Positions 20,290 through 31,517 of a stretch of 64,000 bases of DNA are shown piece after piece. The translations under genes were made by a program, and so were the position numbers. Numbering within the stretch: position 1 is the first letter of the stretch; each line of letters begins with the position of its first letter. Location: positions 62,001 through 126,000 of the forward strand of contig BGKB01000054.1 of the NCBI GenBank assembly GCA_003116975.1, in the 5' to 3' direction. Origin of the DNA: Aurantiochytrium sp. KH105. Its lineage: Eukaryota; Sar; Bigyra; Thraustochytrida; Thraustochytriidae. The notes under the pieces were generated by a model. The model did not search any database, was not told the DNA's origin, and worked only from the letters and a program-made list of their open reading frames with translations.

Positions 20290-21544
20290 TGACGGAAAAT
20301 TTGTTTTTTATGGTTATCAATGACATTGTATGATTCTCTTTTACTCTTGAGGAAAAAGTGATATTGAAGAAGAGCTCGCTCTGCTCCCTGCTGCGACGGG
20401 TGCTTTGAGAGTCAGGGCAATCCGGCAGAGGACGCCATGCGTCGCGGTAATCGCGCGTCAAAGTGTTACCTTCTTCTTTTTTTTGTCCAAGACAGTCTTC
20501 GAGGGTGCGATGCGAATGGAGCTCGAGACAGCACTTTAGGAGGAGATGCCGATCTTGCTCGTGCACGAGAGCGACCCGAATCGAGTCGGTTTTGATACCC
20601 TTTCTAGCTACATGGAGTCGGCTCCGGATGCTGCCAAGCATCTTTTCCGCGAGACGGAGTCTATGCCATTTCAGCGTCGTCTATACTTGGCCAAAGCCTT
20701 TTACGAAGAGCTCATTGCGCGGATTGACGCCATTTGATTTTCAAATATTACCCTTCTGAAAAATATGTATTTTCGTGACCTTCTTATTCTGCACTTCTTG
20801 ACGCCTTTCGATTTTTCAACGAACAGTGCACGCGTGAAAAGTCTTTCTTTGCTGTCACGTGGTTTGCTCGATGCTTTCATCTTTTCCTGTCGCCTCTCGC
20901 TCTTTCTTTTTTTCCAATGGCCAAAGCACGCTTTCCCTACAATGTGTGTCGCTTTCTGATCTCGGATATCTCGGGCGAATCGAAGAGCTGACACCTGTCG
21001 TCCCTCGCCTTCTCGATGAACACCACCGCATCCGTCTTTCGAGAGCACAACCCAGGAACGAGACAAAGAGAGACGGTTGTCGTCCGTCCCTGTAACCGCC
21101 GAGGTGCCCGACAACTGACGTCAAAGTCGTTACGAAACGACCGTTCGCTCCCGTTCTTCCACACCGCCGAGCGGGCGCGGAGCAGAATCGGGCAGCGGGC
21201 CCCTCCGGACGCTGCATACACCATCATCGTCCACGCGGGCGGCCGTCCGCGCGGCGCCGGCAGACGCCCAAGGCCAGGGCGCCATCGCGGCCGTCGTCAT
21301 CTCGCTCGGGCCCCTGCGCGTCGTCGTGCCGCGCGCGCCTGCCTTCGTTGTCGCCGTGCCGAAAGTCGCGCGGCGCGGCCTGCAGCAGGCCGCTCGCGAC
21401 GGACCTGCTCGCTTTCCGGCTGCGGCGAGCAGACTCCGTGTCGTGTGACCCAGCAGGCCCGGGGCCCGCGGCTGGTGCGCTGCACTGCCTCGCCGACGGG
21501 ACGCAGGTGGAGACGATTGGTTCGAGAGACATTGGGTTCGCAAG
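20290..21544. other. Spacer with one small candidate coding frame
   Basis: It includes a 63-codon frame (20546-20737, listed separately). From about 21060 to 21540 it is GC-rich upstream sequence of the antiporter gene. Nothing else is recognised. Confidence 0.5.
20546..20737 (+). CDS. Small hypothetical ORF or 3' exon (63 aa)
   Basis: ATG-initiated frame encoding a compact, protein-like 63-residue sequence (MPILLVHESDPNRVGFDTL ... FQRRLYLAKAFYEELIARID). A stop codon TAG lies two codons upstream, but that TTTAG could equally be a splice acceptor, which would make this the last exon of a gene whose 5' exons I cannot locate. The start (I-L-L-V-H-E-S-D, a beta strand) and the helical end suggest a fragment of a Rossmann-like or TIR-adjacent domain. 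No function is assigned. Confidence 0.4.
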   Translation: MPILLVHESDPNRVGFDTLSSYMESAPDAAKHLFRETESMPFQRRLYLAKAFYEELIARIDAI

Positions 21545-24154
21545 ATGGGCGGCTCCAGGATATGGGCAGCCCTGCTCGTGGCCGTCCTGGCGATCACTGT
21601 CAACCCATGGATCTGCGGCGTGCAAATGATCGCGGCGAGCTCGACAACGCATAGCAAGTCAAGCAGCGGCAGCAGCAGCAGCGGCAGCCATCATCATGCA
21701 TCGTCCTCGAGCGGCGATGCAAGTTCTTCAGACCACACACACTCAACACATGGAACGCACTCCTCGCATAGCTCGACGCATAGCACCTCGCATAGCTCAA
21801 CACACAGCTCTACACATAGCTCGACACATAGCTCGGGACACCACTCTGCGCATCATCTATCTTCCTCTTCCGCCTCTGATCCTGCCGCAGATGACAGCGG
21901 CGGTGCGACGGGGTCCTCGGTCTCGGGCAGCAGCAGCAGCAGCAGCAGCAGCAGCGGTAGCAGCACGTCGAGTAAAACGCGAACCTATTCGAAGAGAAAG
22001 CGCAAGTCATCGCCTCCGGGTCTCGCGGCGCTCACGGCCATTTTTGACAATATCCGTGACGCCATGCAACGTAACGCTGTCGAAGAGACCAACAGCGGGA
22101 TGCGCAAGCTGGAAGGCCTGATGAAGTATTGCGACTATCATATCGAGGAGCTCGAGGACGATCTCATCACGGACCAGGGCACGGACGACGTGGCTGCACA
22201 GCTGGCCGCTGTGCTTGGTATAGATCCCGAGAGCGGCGACAAGATGGCAGACTTGGAACTCGTCGATACTGCGGCGGAGGACGGCCTTGGCGCCGGGGGA
22301 TCCAGTGGTGGTCTCGGCGGCAATGCAGGGTCCTTTTTGGGGGCTTCCTCTGCGACATCATCCGCAGCAGCGACGAGCAAGAAACGGCGAAAATCATCAA
22401 AGTCATCGACCTCGGACAAGCAAGAAATTGCGCGTCTGAAGCGACTCGTGAAAAAGCTCAAAGATCATCAAGCAGCTGAGGTACAAAAGCTGATGATGGT
22501 CAAGCAAGGTGTGGAGGACCTTGTATCCTCGCTGAGCGGGACCAAACAGAATCTCAAGGACGCAAAGAAGGAGAGTCTCGACATGACCAAGGAGCTCGAG
22601 AGCATCCATCAACAAGCCGTGGCGGCCGCTCGCTTGCAAAAGGAGATTGCAGAGATCCAGGAGCACGCGCGCATTAACTACGAGACGGGCCAGGTGGAGC
22701 TGGCCTTGGATACGGGCGAGACCTCGCAGCTCACGCTGGACGAGGTGGCGAAAAAGTTTGAGTTGGCCAAGCTCGAAAAGTCCAAGGCCCATCAGCTGTA
22801 CAAAAGTGAGGATGGACGCGAGAAAGCGGGGCCCGGGGGGAAAGCGTACGATAAAAAGGACGAAATCTTGTCCAAGCTGGCTGACCCGGCCGTGTTGCAT
22901 GCGGACTTGCGACTGCTGCTGGACATTGTGCTTCTCCTCGGGTCGGCAACAATCGGTGGAATGCTTGCGGCCGTGGGCTACATGCCGCCGCTCATTGGGT
23001 ACATTGCCGGCGGCGTCATAGTCGGGCCCTCGGGCCTTGATCTAGTGTACACGGTCGTGGAAGTGGACACCTTGGCCCAATTCGGCTCGGTGTTTTTCCT
23101 GTTTGCGCACGGGTTGGAGTATTCGTTCTCGGAGCAGCGCCAGTTCCAGACGGTGGCGGTAGGTGGGTGCTTTCTTTCGACTGCGATTTGCGCCGTGTGC
23201 ATTCAGCTTTACGCGCTTGGGTCGGGCATCGTGCAGAGCCCGCTCGAGGGCGGTTTACTGGGCCTCTCGTCCTCGCTGTCGTCGTTGTCATTGGTGCTCG
23301 ATTACCTGCACGATCAACAGCTGCTGCACACGGTGCACGGCAAGGTCATGGTGGGTTTCCTCACATTTCAGGGTTTTCTCATGGGTCTCTTATTTTCGCT
23401 GCCGCCGGCAATTTCGGGAGGCGTTGTTTCAGTGGGCGGCGTGGGCCTGGCGCTCTTTCGTTCGCTCAGTGGTATTCTCTTTGTGGCTGCCTTTGCATAC
23501 TTGTTTTCGCGCTACGCGTTGCCGACCTTGCTCGAGTTCTTGTCCAAGAACAGGAGCAACTATGACGAGCTGTATCTGTTGGGCGTCGTCTCGCTGGCCA
23601 TGGTCATGGCGCTGCTCACTGAGTTTCTCGGTCTCTCTCTGGATCTCGGGGCATTTTTCGCGGGTCTCATGCTCGCCGGCACGCCTTATATGAAGCGTAC
23701 GATGGCCGCCATCCAGCCTCTGGCAAGCGTCTTTGCGGCGTTGCTGTTTGCGTCGATCGGGATGATCATCAACCCGAGTTTCTTCTGGACCAACCTTGGG
23801 GTTATTTCGATTGTCGTGATTCAAATTGTGGTCATCAAGGTCATTGTCGGGACCACAGTCGTGCGGCTTTTTAGTTACTCGTGGAAGGTCTCTGTCTTTA
23901 CGGGCATTGGGTTGGCGCACGTGGGTGAGTTTTCGCTGCTCTTTTCGAGCAAGCTGCAGGCCCACCTTTTGCTGTCAAGACGTGCGTATTTGATTTTCCT
24001 CGCTGCCACCGTGACGACCATTGTGCTCGCGCCGCTTGTGCTGCGCATGATGCACTTTGTCTTGCCTCGCATCTTGCGCATCCTCAATGTCCCGGAGGAC
24101 GAAGAGGAGGACTATTTGGCACATCAGCGCCACCGGCCGCGCCTCAATACGTAG
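21545..24154 (+). CDS. KEA/TMCO3-type cation:proton antiporter (CPA2)
   Basis: An 869-residue, apparently intronless protein. Residues 1-26 are a signal peptide (MGGSRIWAALLVAVLAITV ...). Residues 35-150 are Ser/His/Gly/Thr-rich with repeated STHSS units and polySer, likely lumenal or extracellular. A helical coiled-coil region follows (about 290-440). Residues 453-850 hold about 11-12 membrane segments of the Na+/H+ exchanger domain: IGGMLAAVGYMPPLIGYIAG, GVIVGPSGLDL, LFAHGLEYSF, and EFLGLSLDLGAFFAGLMLAG, the family's Q/E-L-G-AF motif region. The plan of signal peptide, long coiled coil and CPA2 domain matches TMCO3 and plant KEA4-6, which exchange K+ or Na+ for H+ in endomembranes. No C-terminal TrkA-N nucleotide-binding domain is present, also as in that group. 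Confidence 0.92.
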   Translation: MGGSRIWAALLVAVLAITVNPWICGVQMIAASSTTHSKSSSGSSSSGSHHHASSSSGDASSSDHTHSTHGTHSSHSSTHSTSHSSTHSSTHSSTHSSGHHSAHHLSSSSASDPAADDSGGATGSSVSGSSSSSSSSSGSSTSSKTRTYSKRKRKSSPPGLAALTAIFDNIRDAMQRNAVEETNSGMRKLEGLMKYCDYHIEELEDDLITDQGTDDVAAQLAAVLGIDPESGDKMADLELVDTAAEDGLGAGGSSGGLGGNAGSFLGASSATSSAAATSKKRRKSSKSSTSDKQEIARLKRLVKKLKDHQAAEVQKLMMVKQGVEDLVSSLSGTKQNLKDAKKESLDMTKELESIHQQAVAAARLQKEIAEIQEHARINYETGQVELALDTGETSQLTLDEVAKKFELAKLEKSKAHQLYKSEDGREKAGPGGKAYDKKDEILSKLADPAVLHADLRLLLDIVLLLGSATIGGMLAAVGYMPPLIGYIAGGVIVGPSGLDLVYTVVEVDTLAQFGSVFFLFAHGLEYSFSEQRQFQTVAVGGCFLSTAICAVCIQLYALGSGIVQSPLEGGLLGLSSSLSSLSLVLDYLHDQQLLHTVHGKVMVGFLTFQGFLMGLLFSLPPAISGGVVSVGGVGLALFRSLSGILFVAAFAYLFSRYALPTLLEFLSKNRSNYDELYLLGVVSLAMVMALLTEFLGLSLDLGAFFAGLMLAGTPYMKRTMAAIQPLASVFAALLFASIGMIINPSFFWTNLGVISIVVIQIVVIKVIVGTTVVRLFSYSWKVSVFTGIGLAHVGEFSLLFSSKLQAHLLLSRRAYLIFLAATVTTIVLAPLVLRMMHFVLPRILRILNVPEDEEEDYLAHQRHRPRLNT

Positions 24155-24615
24155 AAAAGTAGATGAACTCGAATATGGTCAACGGTTGCTCACTTGCTTG
24201 CTTGATAATTGGATGGCTCGAGGGAGGGAGGCGGAGAAGCACCGTGACAAGCATTAACTTTTTTGGACGATTCGCAACGACAGGCTACTTGCTAAACAAA
24301 TGACAGGCAAGCAACCATCTACTACTACAATTTCTCTCTCGTTATACATTTCCGGCGAAGCGCACAACGACCTACAATTCGAAGCTCGCAATTCCCTGTA
24401 TTCTCTCTCTCTTCTCCTCTCCTTTTGGACATTTAGCCTACAATTTCTTGGAGCAACTTGAGGCAAGAAAAGGCAAGGAGCACACAAACTGAACCACAAT
24501 CCGCAAACCCGCGAACGAGCGCTGGAACCATCTTCACCGTACACACACATTTTCCACACACGCACGCTGTCGTCAGCATCTGTCAGATGCCGCAAGCAAG
24601 TTATAAGCAAATGAA

Positions 24616-24695
<80 letters not shown>
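24616..24695. repeat. (AAGC)n tetranucleotide microsatellite
   Basis: About 20 near-perfect copies of AAGC. The same motif in reverse complement occurs at 48552-48635. Confidence 0.95.
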
Positions 24696-24697
<2 letters not shown>

Positions 24698-25724
24698 GCC
24701 TCCTCCTACTCTTTGTTTCAGGTCGCAGCCTGTTTCTAGGGTTGTCTTGTTGTCATAAGTAAATTGACTGTGATTGCAAGCTTGCCTCGCTCCCTCCCTC
24801 TCTCCTCTCCCTCCACCCCTCCCTCGGCCACGGCCTTGCTTTCCCGCTCAACCTCGAGGCCAAGCCAAAACGCAGCTGCAGCTCGTACCGGAAGAAGAAA
24901 CCGTCCGTCCGTCGGGCTCATTCGTAAGTTTCGGACAGCAATTCATCAAACCAAAAAAATTCGCGGCTTTCGCGGTCGCCGGATGTCGCTGGCCGGGCGG
25001 CCGTTCTTGGGCTGCGAGCGGCAGGCCCTCCGTCCATCCGTCGGCAGAGGCTCTGTTCGAGGCGGGCGCAGCAACTTGATGGCCACGAGCTAGCTCGGAC
25101 CGTGCCCGGGCTTCTCGCGGTAGGACGTGCGCTGCAGGTCGCAGCCCGAGTCGCGGGCTATGGAGCGCGAGGCCGGCGTCCTTACCAGCACAGCACCTCG
25201 AGCTGTGTGCGATGCGTCCTGCAGCTGGCCGCAGCCGCTGCCTGCGTCCCAGCGCTTCCTGGGCGCGGCGACTTCTGGGCCGCCCTCGCTTCCCGCGAAC
25301 TCGACCATTGGCGGCGCAACTTCAACTTGCCTCGGCCGGGATGAAGTTGGACTTGGGCTTGCTCTTGTAGAGTCGTGGCGAATTCTTGGGTTGCGTTGTT
25401 TTGCTGGCCAGTGGTGGCTGCCCCTGGTACGGTATCATGGAGGTGCGGATGGCGGCCGCACCGGGTGCACGAGGAGCTGGAGCTGCTCGCCAGGACGAGG
25501 GCTGCGCGCATGGAGGCCCGACCAGGGCTCGGCCGGGACAGCGAGCAAGGGCTGAGCAAGGAGCAAGGACCGCGCAAGGTCGGCGGCCGCCTGGCGACCG
25601 GCGTCCAGTTGGCCAGAAGAGCGAGCGCGATGACGCCTCGGCGGTGCACACGTCACAAGTGACAAGGAGGGGAAAGTGGATCAGGCGGAGGACAAGAGTG
25701 GCGATGCGCAAGGATTAGATTAGA

Positions 25725-25938
25725 TTGCATTGCATTGCATTGCATTGCTGTCGCGTCGCGTCGCGTCGAAGGGTACGTACTGCAGCCCTGCAGCACGATC
25801 GTGCACTGTGATCGTCGCGGGCATGGGCATCGACGCCGGAGTGGAAGCACAAGGCTGGCCGCAAGCTCGGCGATGGCCATTACATTCCATCGCGTCGCGT
25901 CGCGTCGCGTCGCGTCGCGTCGCGTCGCATCGCGTCGT
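25725..25938. repeat. Pentanucleotide repeats TTGCA and CGCGT
   Basis: Four to five copies of a TTGCA-type unit (25725-25747) are followed directly by CGCGT-type units (25751-25768), and again about nine units of CGCGT (25890-25937). Confidence 0.85.
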
Positions 25939-26330
25939 GTACGGCATGACCAACGAGGGCGACGCGATGCGCAACAACGGTGGCGGAAAGAAAGACGACC
26001 CGCCGGGCGAGAGACAGACAGACGCTCGCTCGCCGTCGCCCGGTCTCCACGCACGGCTGGCTGGTTGGTGTGGTGGATAGATAGAGTACATACCACCGGC
26101 CCTACTACATGTCAACGCGACGCAACGTACGCCGCTCTGCCTGTCCTCCACCGAGCCCTGCTTGCACACACGCACGCCGCCCACCACGCAAGCAAGCAAG
26201 CCCGAGCAAGCCCTGCACGCCCGCGCAAGCAAGCGATCCAAAAGGTCGGCCGCCGCGTCGGCCGTGGTCGCGTCGACATCCCCCATCTCTGCCGAGCCCT
26301 CGTGACGATGCTCGATCCTCGCGCACGACC

Positions 26331-26363
26331 GATCGATCAATCGATCAATCGATCAATCGATCA
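26331..26363. repeat. (GATCGATCAATC)n short repeat
   Basis: Overlapping GATC/AATC units. A longer stretch with the same composition is at 27249-27362. Confidence 0.8.
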
Positions 26364-26574
26364 CTGTCGATGGATGCGACCGACGCGCCCGGCCGCCGTC
26401 TGCACAGCGGCACGGGGCGTCATTCATCATGGCATCTCGCGGTTTGCTGTTCGAGGCGGGCGCCACTTCCCTACAGGGAGGGAGGGCTCCCTGCCTGCCC
26501 TGCCGCGCCCTGCCGCACACGCCGCACGGGCCATCCGCCGCCGCGTCCTCGCTCGCGGCCGGCCGCGGAAAGCA

Positions 26575-26632
26575 AGCAGCAGCAGCAGCAGCAGCAGCAC
26601 GAGCAGCAGCAGCACGAGCAGCAGCTGCAGCA
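26575..26632. repeat. AGC trinucleotide repeat
   Basis: Imperfect (AGC)n with occasional ACG. It sits in no confident coding frame. Confidence 0.8.
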
Positions 26633-27248
26633 GCAAGAGCGCCGCGTACGCGCCGCGGCAGGCGTCGGCGGCGGCGCAACGCTTGCGGGAAGCGCGGCGA
26701 TTGCGTCGCCGGCCCTGTCGCCGCTGTCTGAGGCTGCGTCTGTCTGTGACCGCGTCTGCAGCTGCATGTGAGTGCGAGTGTGCGCGTCTGGCTGCGCGTC
26801 CCAGGCGCGAGCGCTGGGGTTGACCTGGTTAGTTACCGCTGTTATTTCCCGGTGCCGCCGTGGCCCGCCGGTCTGCGGCTCGGCCGCGGCTGGAAGCAGC
26901 CGTGCACGCCGCGGCGGGAAGCGCGAGCGGCTCGAGGCGCGGAACTTGCGGCGGAGGCGCGGCGAGAAAGCAAAGCCGCATCGCAGCGCATCGCAGCGCA
27001 GCAGAGCGCGGCAGAGCGCAGCAAAGCGCAGCGCAGGAAAGCGCAGCGCAGGAAAGCGCAGCGAGCGGGCGAGCGCCGCGGAGGAGCGCGAGGAGAGAAG
27101 AGGCGAGGCGAGGCGCGGGAGGGAGGGAGGGAGGGAGGTACGGGCGGGACGAGGCGCGGGGCGAAGAGGCGGACGTGGGGCCTGGCTGGCGCAGGAGTCC
27201 GGGGACCTCGGGCGCCGGGAGCAGCAGCAGCAGCAGCAGCAGCTGCGT

Positions 27249-27362
27249 CAATCGATCGATCGATCGATCGATCAGTCGATCAATCAGTCGATCAATCAGT
27301 CGATCAATCGATCGATCGATCCATCAATCAATCGATCAATTGATCGATCGATCGACTGATCA
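27249..27362. repeat. GATC/AATC/AGTC tetranucleotide array
   Basis: An imperfect array of GATC-centred tetranucleotides about 165 bp upstream of the ALG14 start. Confidence 0.85.
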
Positions 27363-27526
27363 GGTCAGAGCAGAAGAGCGAGCAAACCTGAACCGAGCCC
27401 AGCCGAGCCCAGCCGCGAAGGGCGGCAGCGAGTCCGACGGCCGCGGCGGAGAGCAGCGGCGGCGGAGAGCAGCGGCGGCGGAGAGAGCGGCGGCGGGAGC
27501 AGACGCGGCAGGGGAGAGCGGGGCGG

Positions 27527-28246
27527 ATGATGGCGCTGCCGGGCGGGATGGCGGCCCGGCCCGTGCAGGAGCTCGCGCAGCAGGCGGCGACGTGGGCGCG
27601 GCAGGCCGCGGGCGCGGAGCTCGCGCTGCTGGCGGCAGTGCTCGCGGTCGCCGCGGCGGCCGCGAGGCTGTGGCTGTGCCTGCGGCCCAGGTCGCGCAGG
27701 ACAGTCAAGCTCAAGGCGAGCGAGACGTGCAGCACGCTCATGGTTCTCGGGTCCGGCGGACACACGACGGAGATGCTGGCGCTCGTGCAGAACATGTCCG
27801 AGCGCTACGCGCCGCTCAACGTCGTTCTCGCGGACACGGACAAGACCAGCTTGCCCAAGTTCGAAGCGAGTAGTCCGCTCCTGGCATCGCGCGCCACAAT
27901 TCACCCCATTCGAAGGAGCCGCGAAGTCGGGCAGAGTTACATTTCGTCTGCGTGGACAACGGCCGCCGCCACGATCGACAGCATCGCTGTCGTCATGCGC
28001 ACCAAGCCAAGGCTTGTGCTCTGCAATGGCCCCGGGACATGCGTACCTGTTTGCATCGGCGCCCTTTTGCTGCGCTTCCTCGGGCTCGGCGATCCCTGCA
28101 TCATCTTTGTCGAAAGCTTTTGCCGCGTAAAGACGCTATCTCTCACCGGAAAGATCCTCTATGGCATCGCGGACCGCTTCATTGTGCAGTGGCCAGAGCT
28201 CGCTGACCAGTTCCCGCGCGCCGAGTATGTTGGGACGCTCTTTTGA
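27527..28246 (+). CDS. ALG14: ALG14, UDP-GlcNAc transferase membrane subunit
   Basis: A 239-residue protein. ALG14 anchors ALG13 to the ER membrane and together they add the second GlcNAc to dolichol-PP-GlcNAc in N-glycan assembly. Residues 30-52 form the N-terminal membrane helix (AELALLAAVLAVAAAAARLW). The family motifs follow: MVLGSGGHTTEMLALV near residue 72, KPRLVLCNGPGTCVPVCIGA, IIFVESFCRVKTLSLTGKIL, and the terminal FIVQWPELADQFPRAEYVGT. The length is typical. Two ATGs are adjacent at 27527 and 27530. The catalytic partner ALG13 is not in the window. Confidence 0.96.
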   Translation: MMALPGGMAARPVQELAQQAATWARQAAGAELALLAAVLAVAAAAARLWLCLRPRSRRTVKLKASETCSTLMVLGSGGHTTEMLALVQNMSERYAPLNVVLADTDKTSLPKFEASSPLLASRATIHPIRRSREVGQSYISSAWTTAAATIDSIAVVMRTKPRLVLCNGPGTCVPVCIGALLLRFLGLGDPCIIFVESFCRVKTLSLTGKILYGIADRFIVQWPELADQFPRAEYVGTLF

Positions 28247-29053
28247 GCCCGGCCTTTTTTCTTCTTTTTGCTATCTTTTCTCCAACATTCTCTCTCGCTC
28301 ACGAAATCATCTGAATGCGAGAGCCAACAAACGACAAATTCACACCCATCTGGAGGACCTTCTCTACCGGTCTTTTCCGTGTCTGTCATGCGAGAGCATT
28401 TCCCGTGCCTTCGCTCCTATTTTCCCCCCTTCTTTTATTTACCAAGCCAGCAGACTCTTTCCTGTCAACTCCCCAAGAGGCAAGCAAAGCGACATATCTA
28501 TCAAGGCGAACGAACGGCGGCTGGTGGCATGAGCATCTCTGACGAGTTTTGGCGTAGTTTCTAGTGTCACACATGCGCACACATACAGGTCTAGTCTAGG
28601 TCAGCTGATGCAGGGTGTCCGCCAGGCAAGGTGAACGAGACGCACACTGAGAAAGGAAACACTCGATACGGACTCAAACACACACACAGATGTCCCTGTC
28701 TTGTTGTTTTTTTTGTTCCAATCTCACACGCAGTCAAACAATGGCCCAGGGCCATCATCTCCGTCCTTCTGCCCTATTTCTTTTCCCTTCTTTTTTGTTC
28801 AAGAAACGAGCGTACAGTACCATACCTCAAGTAACTCGTTTCATTTATTGACAAATCGCTATCTTTGATCAATTTTTATCACAACATGCTCTTCTTTTTG
28901 CTCTCTCATCTTTACCGCAGCACACAAGCAAATTTTCCAAGCAAAAATCACATCGTCCATCAGTTGTTTGGCCTTTCCATGAATTCAATTCAAATCAAAT
29001 CAAAGCATACGATACCATGCCATGCCATGCCATACGACCCGCACGAACCTCGC
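28247..29053. other. Spacer between convergent genes
   Basis: 3' flanks of ALG14 (+) and the acetyltransferase gene (-). AT-richer than its surroundings, with CATGC repeats near 29018-29035. No gene is seen. Confidence 0.5.
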
Positions 29054-31316
29054 TCACGACGAGACGCCGACCTGGCGACGACGCTTGGGTCTTTGCTCCT
29101 CGCTGTAATGGAGCGCCATGGCGAACATAAAGTCCGGATCCTTCTTCTTGCGCTCGGCAACAGCAGGTAACAACATATTCGGGTCAATACACGCGGCGTC
29201 AGGACCCGAAACACAGCGTAATAAGGCATCCGGCGTCCTCGGAACCTGAACCACAAATTCGCTCCGACGCACCGAGCACGTCTTGGGCGGATCACCATCC
29301 AAACGCACCGTATACGTCTTCCCACTCGTCTTGATGACCATCCCCGTCTGTCCGCTCGATGACAGCGTCACGCGCTGGCATAAGAGATCAGCAGCACGCG
29401 CGATACGTCGTGCACCGACGGGGCCGCCGCCTTCAGATCCTCCTTGCCCGCCGCCCCCGAGAGTATCCTCCTGCATCTTGGACGGCAGCCCGAAGCCAGT
29501 GCCCGCTTCGCTCGCGGTCGCCGCGTTGCCCGCGCTTTCGTCATGCTGCACCATATGGTGACGAAGCTGCTCGCGCTTGACCGTGCCAAGCCCACACTGC
29601 CGGTGCCGACAACGATGCGGCCACGGCTCTCCATGCATTTTGCAATTGTGAATCGTCAGGCTTTCCGGGTACCTAAACCCAACGTCTCTACATGAAATGC
29701 AGGAATGCCGCAAAATACTCTTGTCCAAGACCTTGCTCATGATTCGATACGAAACCTTCTCGCTCTGGTAGCAAACGCTGGGGCACGCCTCGTCCACGGT
29801 GAATCCTCCCTTTTCGTAAAATCGACGTGCCCCTACATTCACGTCTTGCACCGTGAGCATGAGGAACATGGACTGGTATTTGCGAGCGACCTCCTCCACG
29901 TTTTCCATCAAATATGCGCCAACTCCACGCCCGCGCACCTCGGGCACAAGCTGCAGTTCGTGAATATACAACAAAGACCATCGCGCAGCCTCGTAGTACG
30001 TCTTGAACGCGACAAAGCCGATAATCTGGTCCGGTCGAAGCGGCGGCGACCCCGCGGACTCGGCAGTCGCTCCACAATTGGCCGATGACGATCCCGCCGC
30101 TCCGTCCGAGCTCGATACAGCACCTTGTGTGCGCTGTGGCCCTTCTTGCGTTTGTTCAGAGGCAGCAACTGCGTGATCGCTCACAATGCGGTCCACGATG
30201 CGCGTGAGGACATCCGCACAAACAGATAGCGGGTTCGTTTCATCCGTACCTTGGGGCGCAATGCTGATCTTGTCGCTGTATACGACGAGAAAAAGCATGT
30301 GTTGCTGGCAAAAGAGCTCCTGCTGCTTTTTGGAATCGTCCCATGCGCTCGTGCCCTCTTCGACCGACTCGTAGAGAGGTTTCATGTTCGCGCGTGTCAT
30401 CCGAAAGAGCACGTCCGCGACACGATTCGGAAGCGTATCCGTCGTAAAATATCGTACACCCGATATAGGCAGAGCACCTGCCGGGGCTTGGGCGTTCGAG
30501 CCCGAACAATCCAGAGACGATGCGCCACCCTGACGCAACCCTTTCCAAGACTGTTCGACGTCGGCGCACGCCTTTGTAAGCTCGCTGGGTCTTGGTACGC
30601 GTACACGAAAGCTCTCACGTCTTGCTGCCCGCGCGGATCTACCTTGGTTTTGAGAGGTCGCGCTGGATGGACCTGCTGCAGCGGTCCTCGTCAGCGGGAC
30701 GCGCTGGACGGGCAACGTCCGCAGCAGCGTCGCGGTCTTCTTTTCCACACTACGTCTTTTCGCTGTGCCCACGACGGTGCATGCGCATCTGTTTTCCCAA
30801 AACAGCGAACCATCTTTCTCGAATCGGATGAGGGCAAATGCGCCCCGCACCTGAATGACCTCACCCGTGCACGTCCCTGCGCAGGGCGACGTAATGTTCA
30901 CATTTTTGCCGGTTCTTACTTGCATCGCTATCTTCTTGACTCGTTTTCGCGTTGACGCCGTAGGTCGTTTGCTCTTTACAGCCCTTGCTCGCACACGTGT
31001 CTGTTTTTCAGGGGTGCCTGCTTCCTCTTGTGTTGGCGGTACTGCTGGCGCTAATCCCTCGCCAACTTCGTTCTTGCATTCGCCCCCTAGTTTGCTCGAG
31101 CTATCGCGAACAGGTTTTTCGTGCGTCCATGTCGCACTCCGCCCACCCACATCCATGGAGTTTCCCTCGTTCTCCGTAGTGCCGCCGGTGGCGTCCCGCT
31201 TCTCGACATCCTCGTCCTTCGCCTCCACCTTGTGCTCCTCACAGTTTGCGCTATTAGCGTTAGAAAGCTCGCCGCTGGACGCAGCGTCGGCGTCTCGTGT
31301 CCAAGCTCGCCGCCAC

Positions 31317-31361
<45 letters not shown>

Positions 31362-31362
31362 A

Positions 31363-31398
<36 letters not shown>

Positions 31399-31479
31399 GC
31401 TCGCAGCCGCGGGCCCGCGGCGAGCCCGGCTGCGCCCGCGCAGGGCGCGGCGCCGCGGTGGCGGCGGCCCCGACGCGAG

Positions 31480-31517
<38 letters not shown>

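Larger units (their letters stand above)
24155..27526. other. Repeat-rich spacer, no confident gene
   Basis: A 3.4-kb stretch between the antiporter and ALG14 genes. It contains (AAGC)n, (TTGCA)n, (CGCGT)n, (GATC/AATC)n, (AGC)n and AGCGC-type repeats, listed separately. Open frames through the repeats (up to 362 codons) are low complexity. A GC-rich segment at 24900-25680 has short frames on both strands with no recognisable domain. Confidence 0.5.

Noticed and set aside
24616..24695. Repeat array considered as a CRISPR array
   Set aside because: A perfect tetranucleotide microsatellite without spacers; the genome is eukaryotic.
25735..27873. Long plus-strand frames (362 and 337 codons) through the repeat island
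   Set aside because: They are translations of short tandem repeats and overlap the ALG14 start in a different frame.
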